A stretch of 64,000 nt of DNA from Haemonchus contortus (taxonomy: Eukaryota; Nematoda; Chromadorea; Rhabditida; Trichostrongylidae), in contig LS997566.1 of NCBI GenBank assembly GCA_000469685.2, forward strand, positions 7,794,491-7,858,490, in the 5' to 3' direction. The notes beneath the pieces were generated by a model, which saw only the letters and a program-made list of their open reading frames with translations, ran no database searches and had not been told where the DNA came from. A program made the translations under genes and the position numbers. Below, in pieces: positions 13,838 to 25,203 of this stretch (the first letter of the stretch is position 1; the number at the start of each line of letters is the position of its first letter).

Positions 13838-14806
13838 AGAGAGCACTCAATTACTTATTTATCAGTGTAAGCAAGATATTCACGTGTTCAGGCTAACAAG
13901 CCATCAAAAATAAAAATGCGCTCGATCATAGAAAAGCTCCAGCATTGCAGAGAGGTTTTCAAAAAAAAAGTCAAAAAAGAAGTATCTACAAAGCTATAAG
14001 AAAACATTTACTTCAATCTAATCCAATTCAAATGAAAGTAGGTGTTGCTCGAATTTCACTGAAAAATAAAGAAATTTCGGAAGGGGAGAGGCGATGTCAG
14101 GGACTAGCAGAATACCTCAAATATGATTGCATCGACGGTAACATACTGTATTCATTAGATTCCCCAAAAATGGTGGAAGCAAGTCTATACACCTGTAAGT
14201 TAAGGTCCAGGTCAGTGCTTTAGTTTCCTTGGTAGCATATATCTCAGCTGACAAAGGGCAAAGTGATTCGAACGGAGAATTAGAAGTGAAAATGGCTCGT
14301 ACGTGTTCGGAATTTTCAAAAGCGGCTTCTCTTCGCGACCTTGTCGCATATTCCCACAAGAGGGATATCATAGGATTAAGGAGGAAGCCCTCTGACGTTA
14401 ATCGTCCTCTTTTTGAAAAGCGCCCAATCCCTTTTTTCGGAATCGTTATGGCCATTTGAACTTGTACGTGGCTCATACAATGAGTTGCGATGTCAACCAA
14501 GGTAGAAATCAGTGCTTCAGTCAGCCTGGTACCAACTGACCGGCTCAGCAAAGATCAAATGCTTAGTTGGCCTGAGATGGAATCAACTCGCTTCCGGTCC
14601 CTGGACTATGCGTGTGGTAGTGTGTGTCACCTGCCACTTCATTCCTCCACCCAAACGAATATTAGGGTAAGATTTACTAACAACTCGGTTTTCAATTGAA
14701 GAAACCTTTTCATTTCATTCGACTCCAGGAAGTTGCCGATTCGTTGGGAGGTTCTTGTACTGGATAGATAAGCGGACAACAGGATAGTAAAGATAGGATT
14801 TTAACA
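13838..14806. repeat. Direct segmental duplication, copy B
   Basis: Second copy of the block at 12781-13790, offset by about 1,050 bp, with many substitutions and small indels. Because the SINE is present in both copies at the same relative position, the duplication happened after that SINE insertion. Confidence 0.8.
14405..14660 (-). repeat. tRNA-derived SINE inside duplication copy B
   Basis: Orthologous within the duplication to the SINE at 13385-13660 and more diverged. GGAATCGTTATGG, GTGGCTCATACAATGA, CAGTGCTT and CTGGTACCAACTGACCGGC remain recognisable. Confidence 0.65.
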
Positions 14807-16599
14807 AGAATAACGTACCGGAAATACTACATTCACAAATGGGCATTCTTTTGAAGATAAGGGCTTCGTGTGGAATCGCATTAAAACAGAAGGTTCTCAA
14901 AGACCTTACTATTCGTGGGAGTGAAACGCTGAAATGAAGCTGAGGAGTCGATACGACTTGGGCATCAGAACTGGGATGGCGTAGGTTCATTGGCAGAGCA
15001 AAGAGCATGGTGAATACTATGAAAGCGCCAGATGGGTTGCCATGACTTCCACTGAACCATACCCACGTACTAATGGCTAAGTTATTACCAGAAAGTGCTA
15101 GGTAAGGCGCAAATGGAACCAAATGACCTCTTTGTAATTCAATTTGAATGGTTTGTTTGGTTTAGACAGATGATATTGTGCTCTGAGTTGAAATAGAATA
15201 TCAAATTGAGATTTTACAAAGTCCCTGAAGGCAAATGGATTGGAAGCGAAGCGTAATCGCAGGATGAGTCTCAAGGGAAGTCCAAATTTCTCTTTTACAT
15301 AAAGTAGATTTCGACAAATTCGGATCAGCAGGTGGCAGGTCGGGTTGTGTGTGAACTGGAGACTGCCCATAGGAACCAAAATAAACTCAAAATGATTATT
15401 AGTCCACTAATTCTTACAGTGGCGCTTCACATAATCAAAAAATCAATAGTCACATCAATCAAAAAAGTCCTTACATTGGTGTTTGACGTTAATCAAAACA
15501 AAAAATTTAAGAAGGAAATCAAACGAAAACCGAAAAAGTCCATCTTCAAGCAAGTTGTTGTTTTTCACAGCCACAGTATGTGCAAGAGAAAAAAGAAAAC
15601 AGGAAGAAGCATCAACAAAACAAAGGCCACGAAGATCGACAAAATAGTAGCACACAGCTGGAGAAAAAAAACGCTCCACAAAGTGCTGGCAAAATGCCAG
15701 ACATAGCTCTACTACAGGGACGGTCGTGTCAGGACCATCACAGGTACCAACGCGCTGCGATTTGACTGGAGTACCGTGATGACTAGCGACCCCTAAGCTG
15801 GTGGGAAGCCAAGTGAGGCTTGGTTAGTTTTTTTTTTTGATTATTAAAGATAAGTATTAGGTTCTTTTGGAAACATTATGTGGGACAGTAAAAATGTGAA
15901 CTGGGAGGTAGGCCAAATTGATTTGAAAGGTTGTATTCATTGTGGAGCATTCGAAGCATTTGGGGTACATCCCAAACAACGGCGCTTGGATGGAACAATG
16001 GAACAACGACCCTTTTGTAACTTCAGAACGCCTTTTTAGGGAACTGTTTCCATAAAGGATGAATTCAAAGGTTATTAAACATGTCCATGAAAGAATAAAG
16101 CATTAAATGTCTGAAATTCCCAAAGCGGAAGCATATGGGTTGAGGAGAAAGAACGTGGAGACCCCTAATTTAGAATTAAAGGAAGTGTCTTCATGGAAAA
16201 ATGACGGCAATTAAACGCCTGATCTCCAGTGAGCCGAAGAGATGGGTGTGTAAACAAGGAAGCATGTGCACCGTATATGGGTGTTCGGGCAGGGAAGAAG
16301 ACCTGCAACATCTCTTTCGGACGAAGATGGATTACGCTGATTAGGTCTGCCGCCCTCCTCCCCCCCCCCCCTCCCCCCCCCCCCCAGCACCCAGCACTGC
16401 CTCGTGGGCACGCCGGCCGGCCGGCGGACTATGAAAGCAGCCTTAGAAGTATACACGCGTGGCGATACGGTAATCTATGTTGGCTTCAGTTTAGTTCCGT
16501 TTCAAGACGGTTAGGTATGAGACAGAACAGCCAATTAAAGAATATCTCATGTCGTCTGGTCTCTCTGCCGTTGGTGCACAGCTTCTGCTCGGGGACGTT
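14807..16599. other. Intergenic, nothing firmly recognised
   Basis: A lysine-rich frame of 124 codons at 15332-15706 (+) is probably an AT-rich chance frame. No motif or splice support was found. A long interrupted poly(C) tract lies at 16360-16385. Confidence 0.4.
16360..16385 (+). repeat. Poly(C) tract (C12-T-C13)
   Basis: Twelve and thirteen C residues separated by a single T. It is one of six monotonic C or G tracts of 11 or more in this window. Confidence 0.95.
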
Positions 16600-16832
16600 C
16601 GATTCGTGCGATTCTGGGTGCGCGCGGCCAATTACGCAGCGAAATTCGCAATGATTCAAACAATTCTGGCGCCTATCATTGGGGCCCAAATTCGAAGTTG
16701 AGTACCTTATTAAGGTCGAACAATCCTACTACGCTATTTTACTTGAAATTTGAGCCCCAATGACAAATGCTGCAAAACCACACCGAATTTTGATGCACAA
16801 TTTGCCGCGCGCACCCAGAATCGCACGAACCG
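16600..16832. repeat. Fold-back element (long inverted repeat)
   Basis: The left arm (16600-16697) and right arm (16742-16832) are reverse complements. The distal 25 bp, containing GATTCTGGGTGCGCGCGG, is identical in both arms. The rest of the arms is similar with small indels, and the proximal part shares CATTGGGGC(C/T)CAAATT. The loop is about 45 bp. No coding capacity was seen. It could be a fold-back MITE or a structured regulatory region. No target-site duplication was identified. Confidence 0.75.
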
Positions 16833-17128
16833 CCACACACCCCCTCCGCTCAAACGCTAGACGCTAAAACGCAAACGGCAGTTTGGCAGCACGAAACTTC
16901 CCACAAATCAATTACATAGGGTGGAAGATCGAAAGTGTTGGCAATTTTCAGTACCTCTCGGGTAGACATGAAGGAATAATATTAAATGACACAGTTTGCA
17001 TCTTTTTACCGGCTAAAAACGGTGTTTTACTCATTTTTTACTATTCAAATAATACAGGTGTCGTTTGAACCTATCGTTTTTTAAATAGATGCCATCAACC
17101 CCGCGAAAAGGCTGAGGAGGAGCTTACC
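16833..17128. other. Intergenic, nothing recognised
   Basis: A C-rich then AT-rich stretch with no motif or exon that could be supported. Confidence 0.4.
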
Positions 17129-17339
17129 TGTAATCGACAAAAGATCCCCTTTGAAACCTGGGATCTTTCATTGATTCCACTGCTATAAATCCAGATAACA
17201 ACATCTCCTTATACAGATAGTGTTTTGGATTCAAGCTAACCCAGAATGAAGATTTTTCATTTTTCAAAGCTTTCCTTGTATAAAGTGATAAGCCGAGTAC
17301 AATGTCTTCGGAAGAAAAACACACTTGGAATCGATTCAT
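17129..17339 (-). CDS. Candidate first exon of an unrecognised minus-strand gene
   Basis: The frame begins with MNRFQVCFSSED and stays open for about 70 codons. It ends at a good splice donor (..TTACAG then GTAAGC). Composition looks like protein (mixed hydrophobic and charged residues, SLNPKHYLYKEMLL) but no family is recognised and no downstream exon could be joined with confidence. The nearby minus frame at 17763-18224 stays open across a single in-frame stop and might be part of the same decayed gene. A chance frame is a real alternative. Confidence 0.25.
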
Positions 17340-20152
17340 GACAAAAAAATGAAAACAAAATACAAATACGCCTACGTTATTAAGGCGAATCCCGAGATCT
17401 AAAACTATGTAATCATAAACTATGCTTAGGCGACTTAAAACAATGTAAATAAATTCAATTGATCGAGGTACACATAGTAAGAGGAACGATCGATTGGAAG
17501 GCCTACTGATCCAAACACCCTCGATTACAACTGTTTATTGCCACGGGGCATCACAAAATATCGGAAAAGCATTCTACGTTCACATTCAGCTCAGAATTTG
17601 CCCCTTCTAGCGCAATGGGAGGACACTTCCAAGAATGAGATTGTTTATGACAAACTGGGCTTTAATCAAACGACCTTGATAAACAGGCCTTGGAATCAAC
17701 AAGATGACGAATGAACTTTCAAATTTTTGGGGTTCTGAAATTAAGTAATTTTGCTACTATATTTACAAAATTTTTTTTTCAAGCGTTCGCCATCTCTCTG
17801 TGTGATTTTTTAGTGGACGAACCAAACTGCTGGTAATCGAATCCAAACAGGACTTCAGAACAGATCTTAAGATTCCCTTTTTTTGAAGCATCAGGAACGG
17901 GAGTACTTTGAGCAAGGAGGTTCTTAAGAAGTGGACTCTGATATTTCTACCTGCGTAGCCAATACAATAACTTGCCATGGCTGAATACAAGCCAGTTTAT
18001 ATCCTTCCAGAATAACTGACAAATGTGATGGACACACGTAAAAACCTATGCTTGACTATCTTTGTTGTGCTCCCTGGCTCTGGAAGAGCAATAAGAGGTT
18101 TGCGGTCCATTTCATGACTGACTCTTAGCATGCTGCACGGCTTTTCCAAGGAATGTCGTGTCACAGGATATTCTATCAGAGAAATAATTTTTTCAAGTGC
18201 ACGCCATGTACTTGGTATCGTCAAGGATCTTGAGCCTTGTACCTGAAAAATTGAGGGGTCTCTGAAGACTCTCGTACCGAATTCTTAGCAAATTGAGCCA
18301 TTCGTGATTTTTATTCGTCTCCGATCACTTCTCTAACTAACTCAGCTTTTTCCTCAGGATCCGTTAGTTTTGTGACCGTTTCCAGCCTACGGTAAGGCCG
18401 ACTTGCCCAGGGCGAGTTATCTGTTCAATAATTTTAATGGGTCTTGGAAATTTTGGTTGTGAAGGAAGTAGAGGAATGCAGGAAGAGCCCCTAAACCTAC
18501 CCTGCACTGCTATAAATTTGAACCGAATGCCGACATTGTTTTTTGTCTTATATGTAAAATGATTTGTTTGCAAGCAAAACGCAACACTGGGACAAATCAC
18601 AGACAGCAGTTCAAAAATAGACACACAGGGCTACACCAGTTTTGAAACAGCTACAAAAAACGCTTGAATCGCTCTGGAAAGTTCAGGGTAATGTGAAAAT
18701 GAGGCTTCCACGCTGCCGAACGGGTTTCGAGACAATTAACTTAATGGAACAGAAGAAAGACTTGGTCGGCTTTGAGAAAAAAGGTGTTAAGGTCCATTAA
18801 GTGAATGCAGCTGAGAGGGAAAGAAGATTGAAAAGTTAGGAGAACTCTAGCATCACATAATCAATTCTGAAACTTCACTCAGGTGGTAAGGGGGCTTTGA
18901 CTGCTGATTTTATTTATTCTAAAGATTGGTTAGTTTCTCCTGGAAAGTCACCGAACCACATGATCAATTAAAAACATATGTAAATAATCGCTCCGCTGAT
19001 CTGACTGAAATCCTTGACGATTAAACGTTTCTGAGGGGGCTCAACCAAGTGCCAGAGCCCTCTTAACTACAGTTGAATTCAGTAATAGGCCTGAACATTA
19101 CTAAGCATAGGTGAGTTCTGGGATCAGAAACCTTATAGTCTAACATTCATTGAGTTCAATTACCCAGGCCATAGGTACTGCAAAAGCACGACTGGTACCG
19201 AACATAATTTGCTCTCACATCGGACCAAGCCAACCGAGCACCGTACTCCTCTTTCAGATTAGCCCGATTCATATCGATCACCCATAACAAAGAAAATGAT
19301 TACTGATCTAAGATATTTAACGGATAGGAACCAACCTTCTAGCCTTTTTAACATAAGATGATCTCGAAATTCTTGCAATTAGCATAAATGGCATATGTAC
19401 GCCTTCGAATAAATCAACGATCTAGGTATGAGCCAATGACGAGGCGTATCAACAAAAAAATCGATATCACGACTCAGCCCTTCTCTTGTACATTCTCTTT
19501 CGTTTTTTGGGAATCGAAAAAGGAGCAATAATGCCTACAAACATACTGGTGGCGCATCATTCCTATTTACGTCACGCCACTTTGAATAAAATAATTCTTA
19601 TTGCTAGTTTAGTCAATAATTTTGTACTAGAGCCGTTCTGAGCACGGACCTTTTCTTATAAGATTCTTACAGTGGTCACCTAACAAAAAGGGTACTCGAT
19701 TTTTCGATTGAGTTTGTTATGTTCAGCCAATGTATGAAACCATTAATGAGTTGTTGGTGGAAAGTGATATAAATATACAGGACTGCCCAAAAATAAGGGA
19801 TATTGTGAAATAGAATAACTTATGGGTTTTCGAGTAAGTGTTCTCGTAAAACCGGTGCAGTACCTGCCATATTTGTAGACCTAGGCCCCAGAGTTCTTCG
19901 ATACATAGTCAGTGTTTTAGGACGAACTATGTTTTTTCATAAGTTAGGGCCCGATAACATTCACGAAGAGTGCAATCCGTCAAACAGATAAGTACATAAA
20001 CATTTAGAACGTCTGGAATACGGAAAAAAAAATTTTGCAGAGTTTCATTACTACTTTTGGAAGCCTCAAAACATAGTATCGATGAGTTACCTGGACGTAT
20101 ATTCTGTTAAATTAGCAACTACGTAATGGCGTAGTCATAACAAATAATAATT

Positions 20153-20192
20153 ACCTTTATTTACAAAAAAATATATTTCTGTAAATAAAGGT
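20153..20192. repeat. Perfect short hairpin
   Basis: ACCTTTATTTAC at 20153-20164 is exactly reverse-complemented at 20181-20192, with a 16-nt A/T loop. It could be a remnant of a palindromic MITE. No target-site duplication is evident. Confidence 0.7.
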
Positions 20193-22358
20193 GGTTTTAA
20201 AAAATTATGAATGGCATGATATTTTGGTAATTATGAGGAGGTATTCAGGTACCTGGCTTAAGTATAAATCACATCGAAGACACGTAGTTATCCTCTTAAG
20301 TGAATGTTTGAAGTACTCAGAAGGATGGGCCGACTCATTTCTTCCGATTACTACAAACATTTATCTGGAATGATAATTACCAGTTTCTCAGGGTGATCAC
20401 TCTATTGCCAACCCAATGATATAGTTATTGCTTGTAATGAAGTGGACAGGGTTTTTTTTTCGCAAAAATTTGAAAAAAATCAATGCTCAACAAAAAAAAC
20501 GTCAAACATTGTGGTTGCGAAATGGTGAATATCTACATATAGCCTGGGTTTGGTAGCCCTTCAAGGAACTCCTCATGAGGCTGCTGATAGTTGCATTCGA
20601 ATGTTTGCCCAGGCAAATCAGGAAAAATCAACAAAAACCTCTTTAACGATGTTTAAAAAAACAATAATAAACCTCTGTCAACAAAAATGTAAAAAGTATG
20701 AGATAATTTTTTTGAATGGAATTTCTGTCTTCTTTACTACCCAAGGGTAGAACTATGAGATAATCCGAAGGTTCTGCACGGTTGTGACCCAGAACATATT
20801 GAATGGATTTTTTCCTATAAACCCGAACTCCAAAAAGTTGTTTATGCCATAAGGTGATGGTGAGAGACAACAGTAAACAACAGAGGGTGAAGGAAAAATA
20901 TTTGAAGTGAATGTGAGTAGAGTATGAGGTTCGTCGAGCAACAGGGAAGATGAAGGTGGGAAAGCGGCTGATTCCGACAGGGTGTCACTAGAAGCCTGAA
21001 AGATATTTCGAAGAGTAGGAAATTAGATGGCTCATCCAATTCCTGAGCACTATAACCGAGTGAAGGAGGAATTCCAGAAGCATGGAGGAACGGTACTATA
21101 GGTTCGGACGCGATGGAGTTTTCTATCTACTAAGGGATCTTTGAACATGATAATAGCAAGGAAGTGAATGAACGAAGTTATAGAAGTTTCTACCACTTTT
21201 TGCTAGCTGAAAAAACTAAAACGGAAATATCAGCTGGAGGATATAGATATTTCCTCTGTTGAATACTAAATGTCACAGGCATGTCTTGTGATCGTCGTCG
21301 ACTTTTTCAATTAAGGCAAAAGCTTCGTGAGAATGTGCAATGGAAACACATTCATGCAATGTGATCCGTGAATATTTGAACAAACACCTTATGAAACGAT
21401 CATGGCAAGGAGCAAAAATCAAGCACAGATGGCTAAGAATTGATAAAAACACAATTGACGATTTAGAACTTGCCATTCATGTGAAAATGATGTCGCTCTT
21501 GCAGCAAAGGCCGAACAGAAACCTGACACTTAGCCGTCCAGCCATTCGAGCGTCAAGCGTTTTCTCATTCGATCTGTTTCTAGCAGTCGCAGCTTATTGG
21601 TTTCCCCTTTGGGGAGTTTCTTTTGCTAAACATAACTCGAAAGGCTCTCCTATAATTCTGCATGGGACGCTGCAAATCTGCATGCTGAAGAATGAAAAAT
21701 GTCCTGGAAAGAGTGTTCAGGAATAAAACGCATAAACAGGATAATTCATAGATCGAGGGTGTTTCCAGCTGGGTGACAAAGGGTGTGGTTGGCAGCTTCC
21801 CCGTTCAGACAAGCCTGCGTCCCTGCCAACGACTCTAATTGTCTGGGCAGCTGGTCATCGCTGGAGCTTCATCTGTTCTAACTGGATGAGCTGTTAGCCC
21901 TCATGTGCCCACGCAGTCTTTACTCTTCTTCTGCGGGTCAACGAAGGTCACTACGGGAAGTCTGACACTGATATGTGCGACAGCGGCTGGCAGCCGATAG
22001 CCGTGGGAGTGTTAAAACGTAGCCGAAATCATCAGGGGAAATGGCAACCATTACTTACTGCTGGAAAATATCGCAGGATTCCTGATTCTGATAGTTTTTT
22101 TTCTCAGCTAGGATTAGAATTTATTCCCGGTCTTGTATTTTCATGAGCGAGAGCAAGACATCAGTACAGAGCTTGAACGTGACATGTTGTTGCATCGTAT
22201 CGAGAAAGCTGATTACTTCTAAGTGTTTCGTAAAGTCCTGTAGACGGATGCTTCCTCAGCTTACTTGCTTTTTGTCCCCAACACCAAGTCTACTTCAAAA
22301 ATCAACTTGTGGTCACCATTAGTTATACTTGTAAACAACGAAAGAATGGGCGAAGAGT

Positions 22359-22371
22359 CCCCCCCCCCCCC
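22359..22371 (+). repeat. Poly(C) tract (C13)
   Basis: Uninterrupted run of thirteen C. Confidence 0.95.
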
Positions 22372-23986
22372 TCATAGTACGAGGTATGGTCAATCATTCC
22401 GACCTGGCAGATTTTCAATTCTAACGCGTTGGTCCTTTCCCTTGTGTGCCCTGTGCGCCCGTGCCCCTCCGGTAAAAACCCCTATGCTTTCACGGTGTTC
22501 AAGAATTAGGCTTGTACTCCGACTAGAACAATTGCTTAATAACAATTCTGCCCTCTACTTCCTCCCTATCACTCGGCAGCCTTAGCCCTCTGCCAATAAA
22601 GTCATAGGACAAGACCTAGCCTACGTTTGAGGATCGTTTCTGAGAGGCTTTTCATCTTTTTAGGGCCCATCGAAGTGTTGGACGTCAGCAGGCGGCACAT
22701 TTTTTGATAGAGTCATTGCACTTCATTCAGTTTTCATTCTTGGAGAGATTTATTCCATCCCTAATTATGGGCTAAGGTGAAAAGGAAAGCGGGAAGTGGT
22801 TGGAGGAGAATTCAATCTGTGAAGGGGCCATAGCATCTATGCATTCTTTCGATTATAACGTTGTTTGAGGAAACTTTAGGGAGCAGTCGACCTATAACTC
22901 AATTATTGCGGCCGAACGCAACCCCTTTGAAAGTAGCTTTTTCAACTAGTAGCAATACTACTTGTACTTGCTAGCTTCATGCCATTTTGAGGTATTTCAC
23001 GAATGATCCTTCGGAGACAACTCGTTTCTCTGACGACATCACGCTGAAAGCCGAAAGCTATGTATAGCACTTCAGCTTGAAAGGGTCTCGGATTTTTATG
23101 GTGGAAAGCCAAGGAACCTATGGATTTTAGTGGAAGCTCGAAAAAAGTTTACCAACCAAGCAAAGATTACAGAGAACCATATATAAGTCCTTCAAGGCAC
23201 AGATCACGACAAAAATGGTTCTTGAGATATCCCTGTAGGATGAATATAGATCCCGTATACCACATGCGACATTGCAAGATTGGAAAGTAGCTTAGAAAGA
23301 GGGCTATTAGGACTCAAACATAGTATAGCCTGTATGCCACACCTAAAAGGTGTATGAGTTCAACGGCTACGCAGGGGCTGCACCATTAAGAAGGGACATC
23401 CATGTTGGAAATTCAAACAACTAGCCATGACCGCCGAAGGCAACAGTGGGAGGTGGTTTCGAACATTTTGATGAAATATGGTCAGTCTTTACACACCTGC
23501 AACAGCTGAAATCTCGTCCGAAACCCTTTCCACAAGGATTCGTCAGAGTACGTTTCAGGAATCCTTATTTTTTGCAAAGTTCGCGAGGATTTTCTCGCTT
23601 CCTTTGCCGTGGATGCGCTATTCTCCGCCAACACTTTCTCTCTTCAACTACAAAAGGTTGCCTAAAAATCGCTGTGAACTTTATCTTTCAGCCGTAGGAA
23701 CCAACTCACTGAAGCCCATTTACCGGTTGCTTTACAGATATCACAACGGCGATAGTGGAGAGAGCCACATTGTTTATCATGCACTGTTAAGTGAGGTTCA
23801 GTATTTTGCTGTCTATGTCAATGGGTGGAGTGCTCTCATCAGGCGCGGTAATCATTCATTACCTTCTTTACTGCAGTGTTTCTTGGTGAAGTGGTTTTCT
23901 GTATTATGTTGTCTTACAGTAGTGCTTTACAGTGTTTTTTGATTGGAAACAGCTGCTTCAGAGGACAACTGACTTTCTTTTTATAG

Positions 23987-24325
23987 AGACGTAAGAAACG
24001 GAAGGACAAAGAGTTTCTTAGTGAAGCTATGCCGAAAGTGAATGCACAAATGACAAATTTGGAAAATGTAGGTAAATTACGACTAAGACCCTTCTCACAA
24101 GAATAAAAGCCTAACTATACAAGGACGTGACCGAAAAAACCTTTTGCTTTTGCTATAATTTCTTTTCAGGAAAAACTAGACACGGACAGCGATCGGATAG
24201 GTGGGAAGAAGAACGACGGTCTGAAGACACATGAGATGATCTCTGGAACATATATCGACATGAAGACATGGCAAAACTTCGTGCCTCCTCCAAGGTTTCC
24301 GTATTCCTCGGCCTCCTTTGGCTGA
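23987..24325 (+). CDS. Last two exons of an unrecognised gene (basic/acidic C-terminal tail)
   Basis: Exon 23987-24067 follows a TTTTTATAG acceptor, keeps phase 0 for 27 codons beginning RRKKRKDKEFLSEAMPK, and ends at a GTAGGT donor. Exon 24170-24325 follows TTTCTTTTCAG, continues in phase for 51 codons and ends in TGA; it contains KLDTDSDRIGGKK, HEMISGTYIDMK and a proline/aromatic end (VPPPRFPYSSASFG). The arginine/lysine cluster at the start of a hydrophilic tail would fit the cytoplasmic side of a membrane protein, but no membrane segment was found upstream, so this is only a guess. A small alternative intron (24293-24351, GTTTCC to TTTCAG) would change the last residues. No family is recognised. 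The gene converges on the left ASP gene. Confidence 0.5.
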
Positions 24326-25183
24326 TTTCTAAGCTGACAGGAACACTTTCAGGCCACGATGACGACTTTTTCGTGCACCGAGAGAGTGGCTGGTACTGAA
24401 ATGTCGTAACAAGAATGCTGAACTTTATAGATTAATAAAAATTGTTCTCCCACCCTCTTTTTTCCTGTAAATGGGATTGCTAAGCTTCTTGTTCGATAGG
24501 TTGAAATCTACAAGGAACACAACGTTAATGATTATCCTTTTGATGCTGGGGTGATGGACGATGTTAACATGGATGGATGATGTGGATGATGCTAACGCAA
24601 CAGCCTTACAAAGGCGTCTTTGATCAAAAAATAAACTGATCACAGGCTTTTTTTGAAAATTCCTCATACTATAAATACGCGCATTCCTTTATAGAGATGG
24701 TCTCCCATATTTTTTAGGGTGAACCTGATCCCCGAAATTGCGCGTGAGACATCGTCGGATGTAAAAAAGACCTCGACACGGCGTTTCAAGAGCTATAAAA
24801 GCGTCTTGGCAAAAATCCTATTCACACGAAAATAGCTCACAAAAGGAGGGAATTGAATCACAAAGCTGAGTGACCAGCCCTGTGACCATAAGATGTAGGC
24901 AATCTAGCCAAGCCCAAGCTTGTTCACGTTTACGTATTACTCGTGCTTTTCCTCGAGGCCTGAAGAAGAAGCTGCTTTAGTCTTCTAGGCAAAGGACAGG
25001 ATCCGACTCATGAAAAATATTCGAAGCGAACTTAGCAAGATTTTCTCGCGACATTAATTTTCGGAGTAAGAGAAGTGAAGAGCGATATGCTCGAAGGAAG
25101 ACTGTAGACTCGACATTCCCTTCGTGACCTGGGAAGCACGTTCTAATAAACAAATATTGGGATACTACAGAATCCTACTGCTT
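24326..25183. other. Intergenic, nothing recognised
   Basis: Short sequence between two convergent genes. No motif or exon was supported. A few ATGGATG-type reiterations occur near 24540-24600. Confidence 0.4.
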
Positions 25184-25187
25184 AAGA

Positions 25188-25193
25188 TTTATT
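25188..25193 (-). terminator. Poly(A) signal of left ASP gene
   Basis: AATAAA on the minus strand, only about 11 nt beyond the TAG stop, giving a very short 3' UTR. It is conserved in the other arm. Confidence 0.75.
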
Positions 25194-25203
25194 GCTGAAG
25201 TCT

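Larger units (their letters stand above)
17340..23986. other. Intergenic or intronic, nothing firmly recognised
   Basis: A long AT-rich stretch. It contains a 12-bp perfect hairpin at 20153-20192, a C13 run at 22359-22371, and open frames up to 154 codons (23478-23942, +) without motifs. Some of the distal part may be introns or 5' exons of the gene whose last exons lie at 23987-24325. Confidence 0.35.

Noticed and set aside
15332..15706. Lysine-rich + frame as a possible nuclear protein
   Set aside because: The lysines come from A-rich runs. No other evidence.
17763..18224. Retrotransposon-like minus frame interrupted by one stop
   Set aside because: An almost continuous 150-codon frame was considered as a retroelement or pseudogene, but no reverse transcriptase, protease or integrase block could be recognised.
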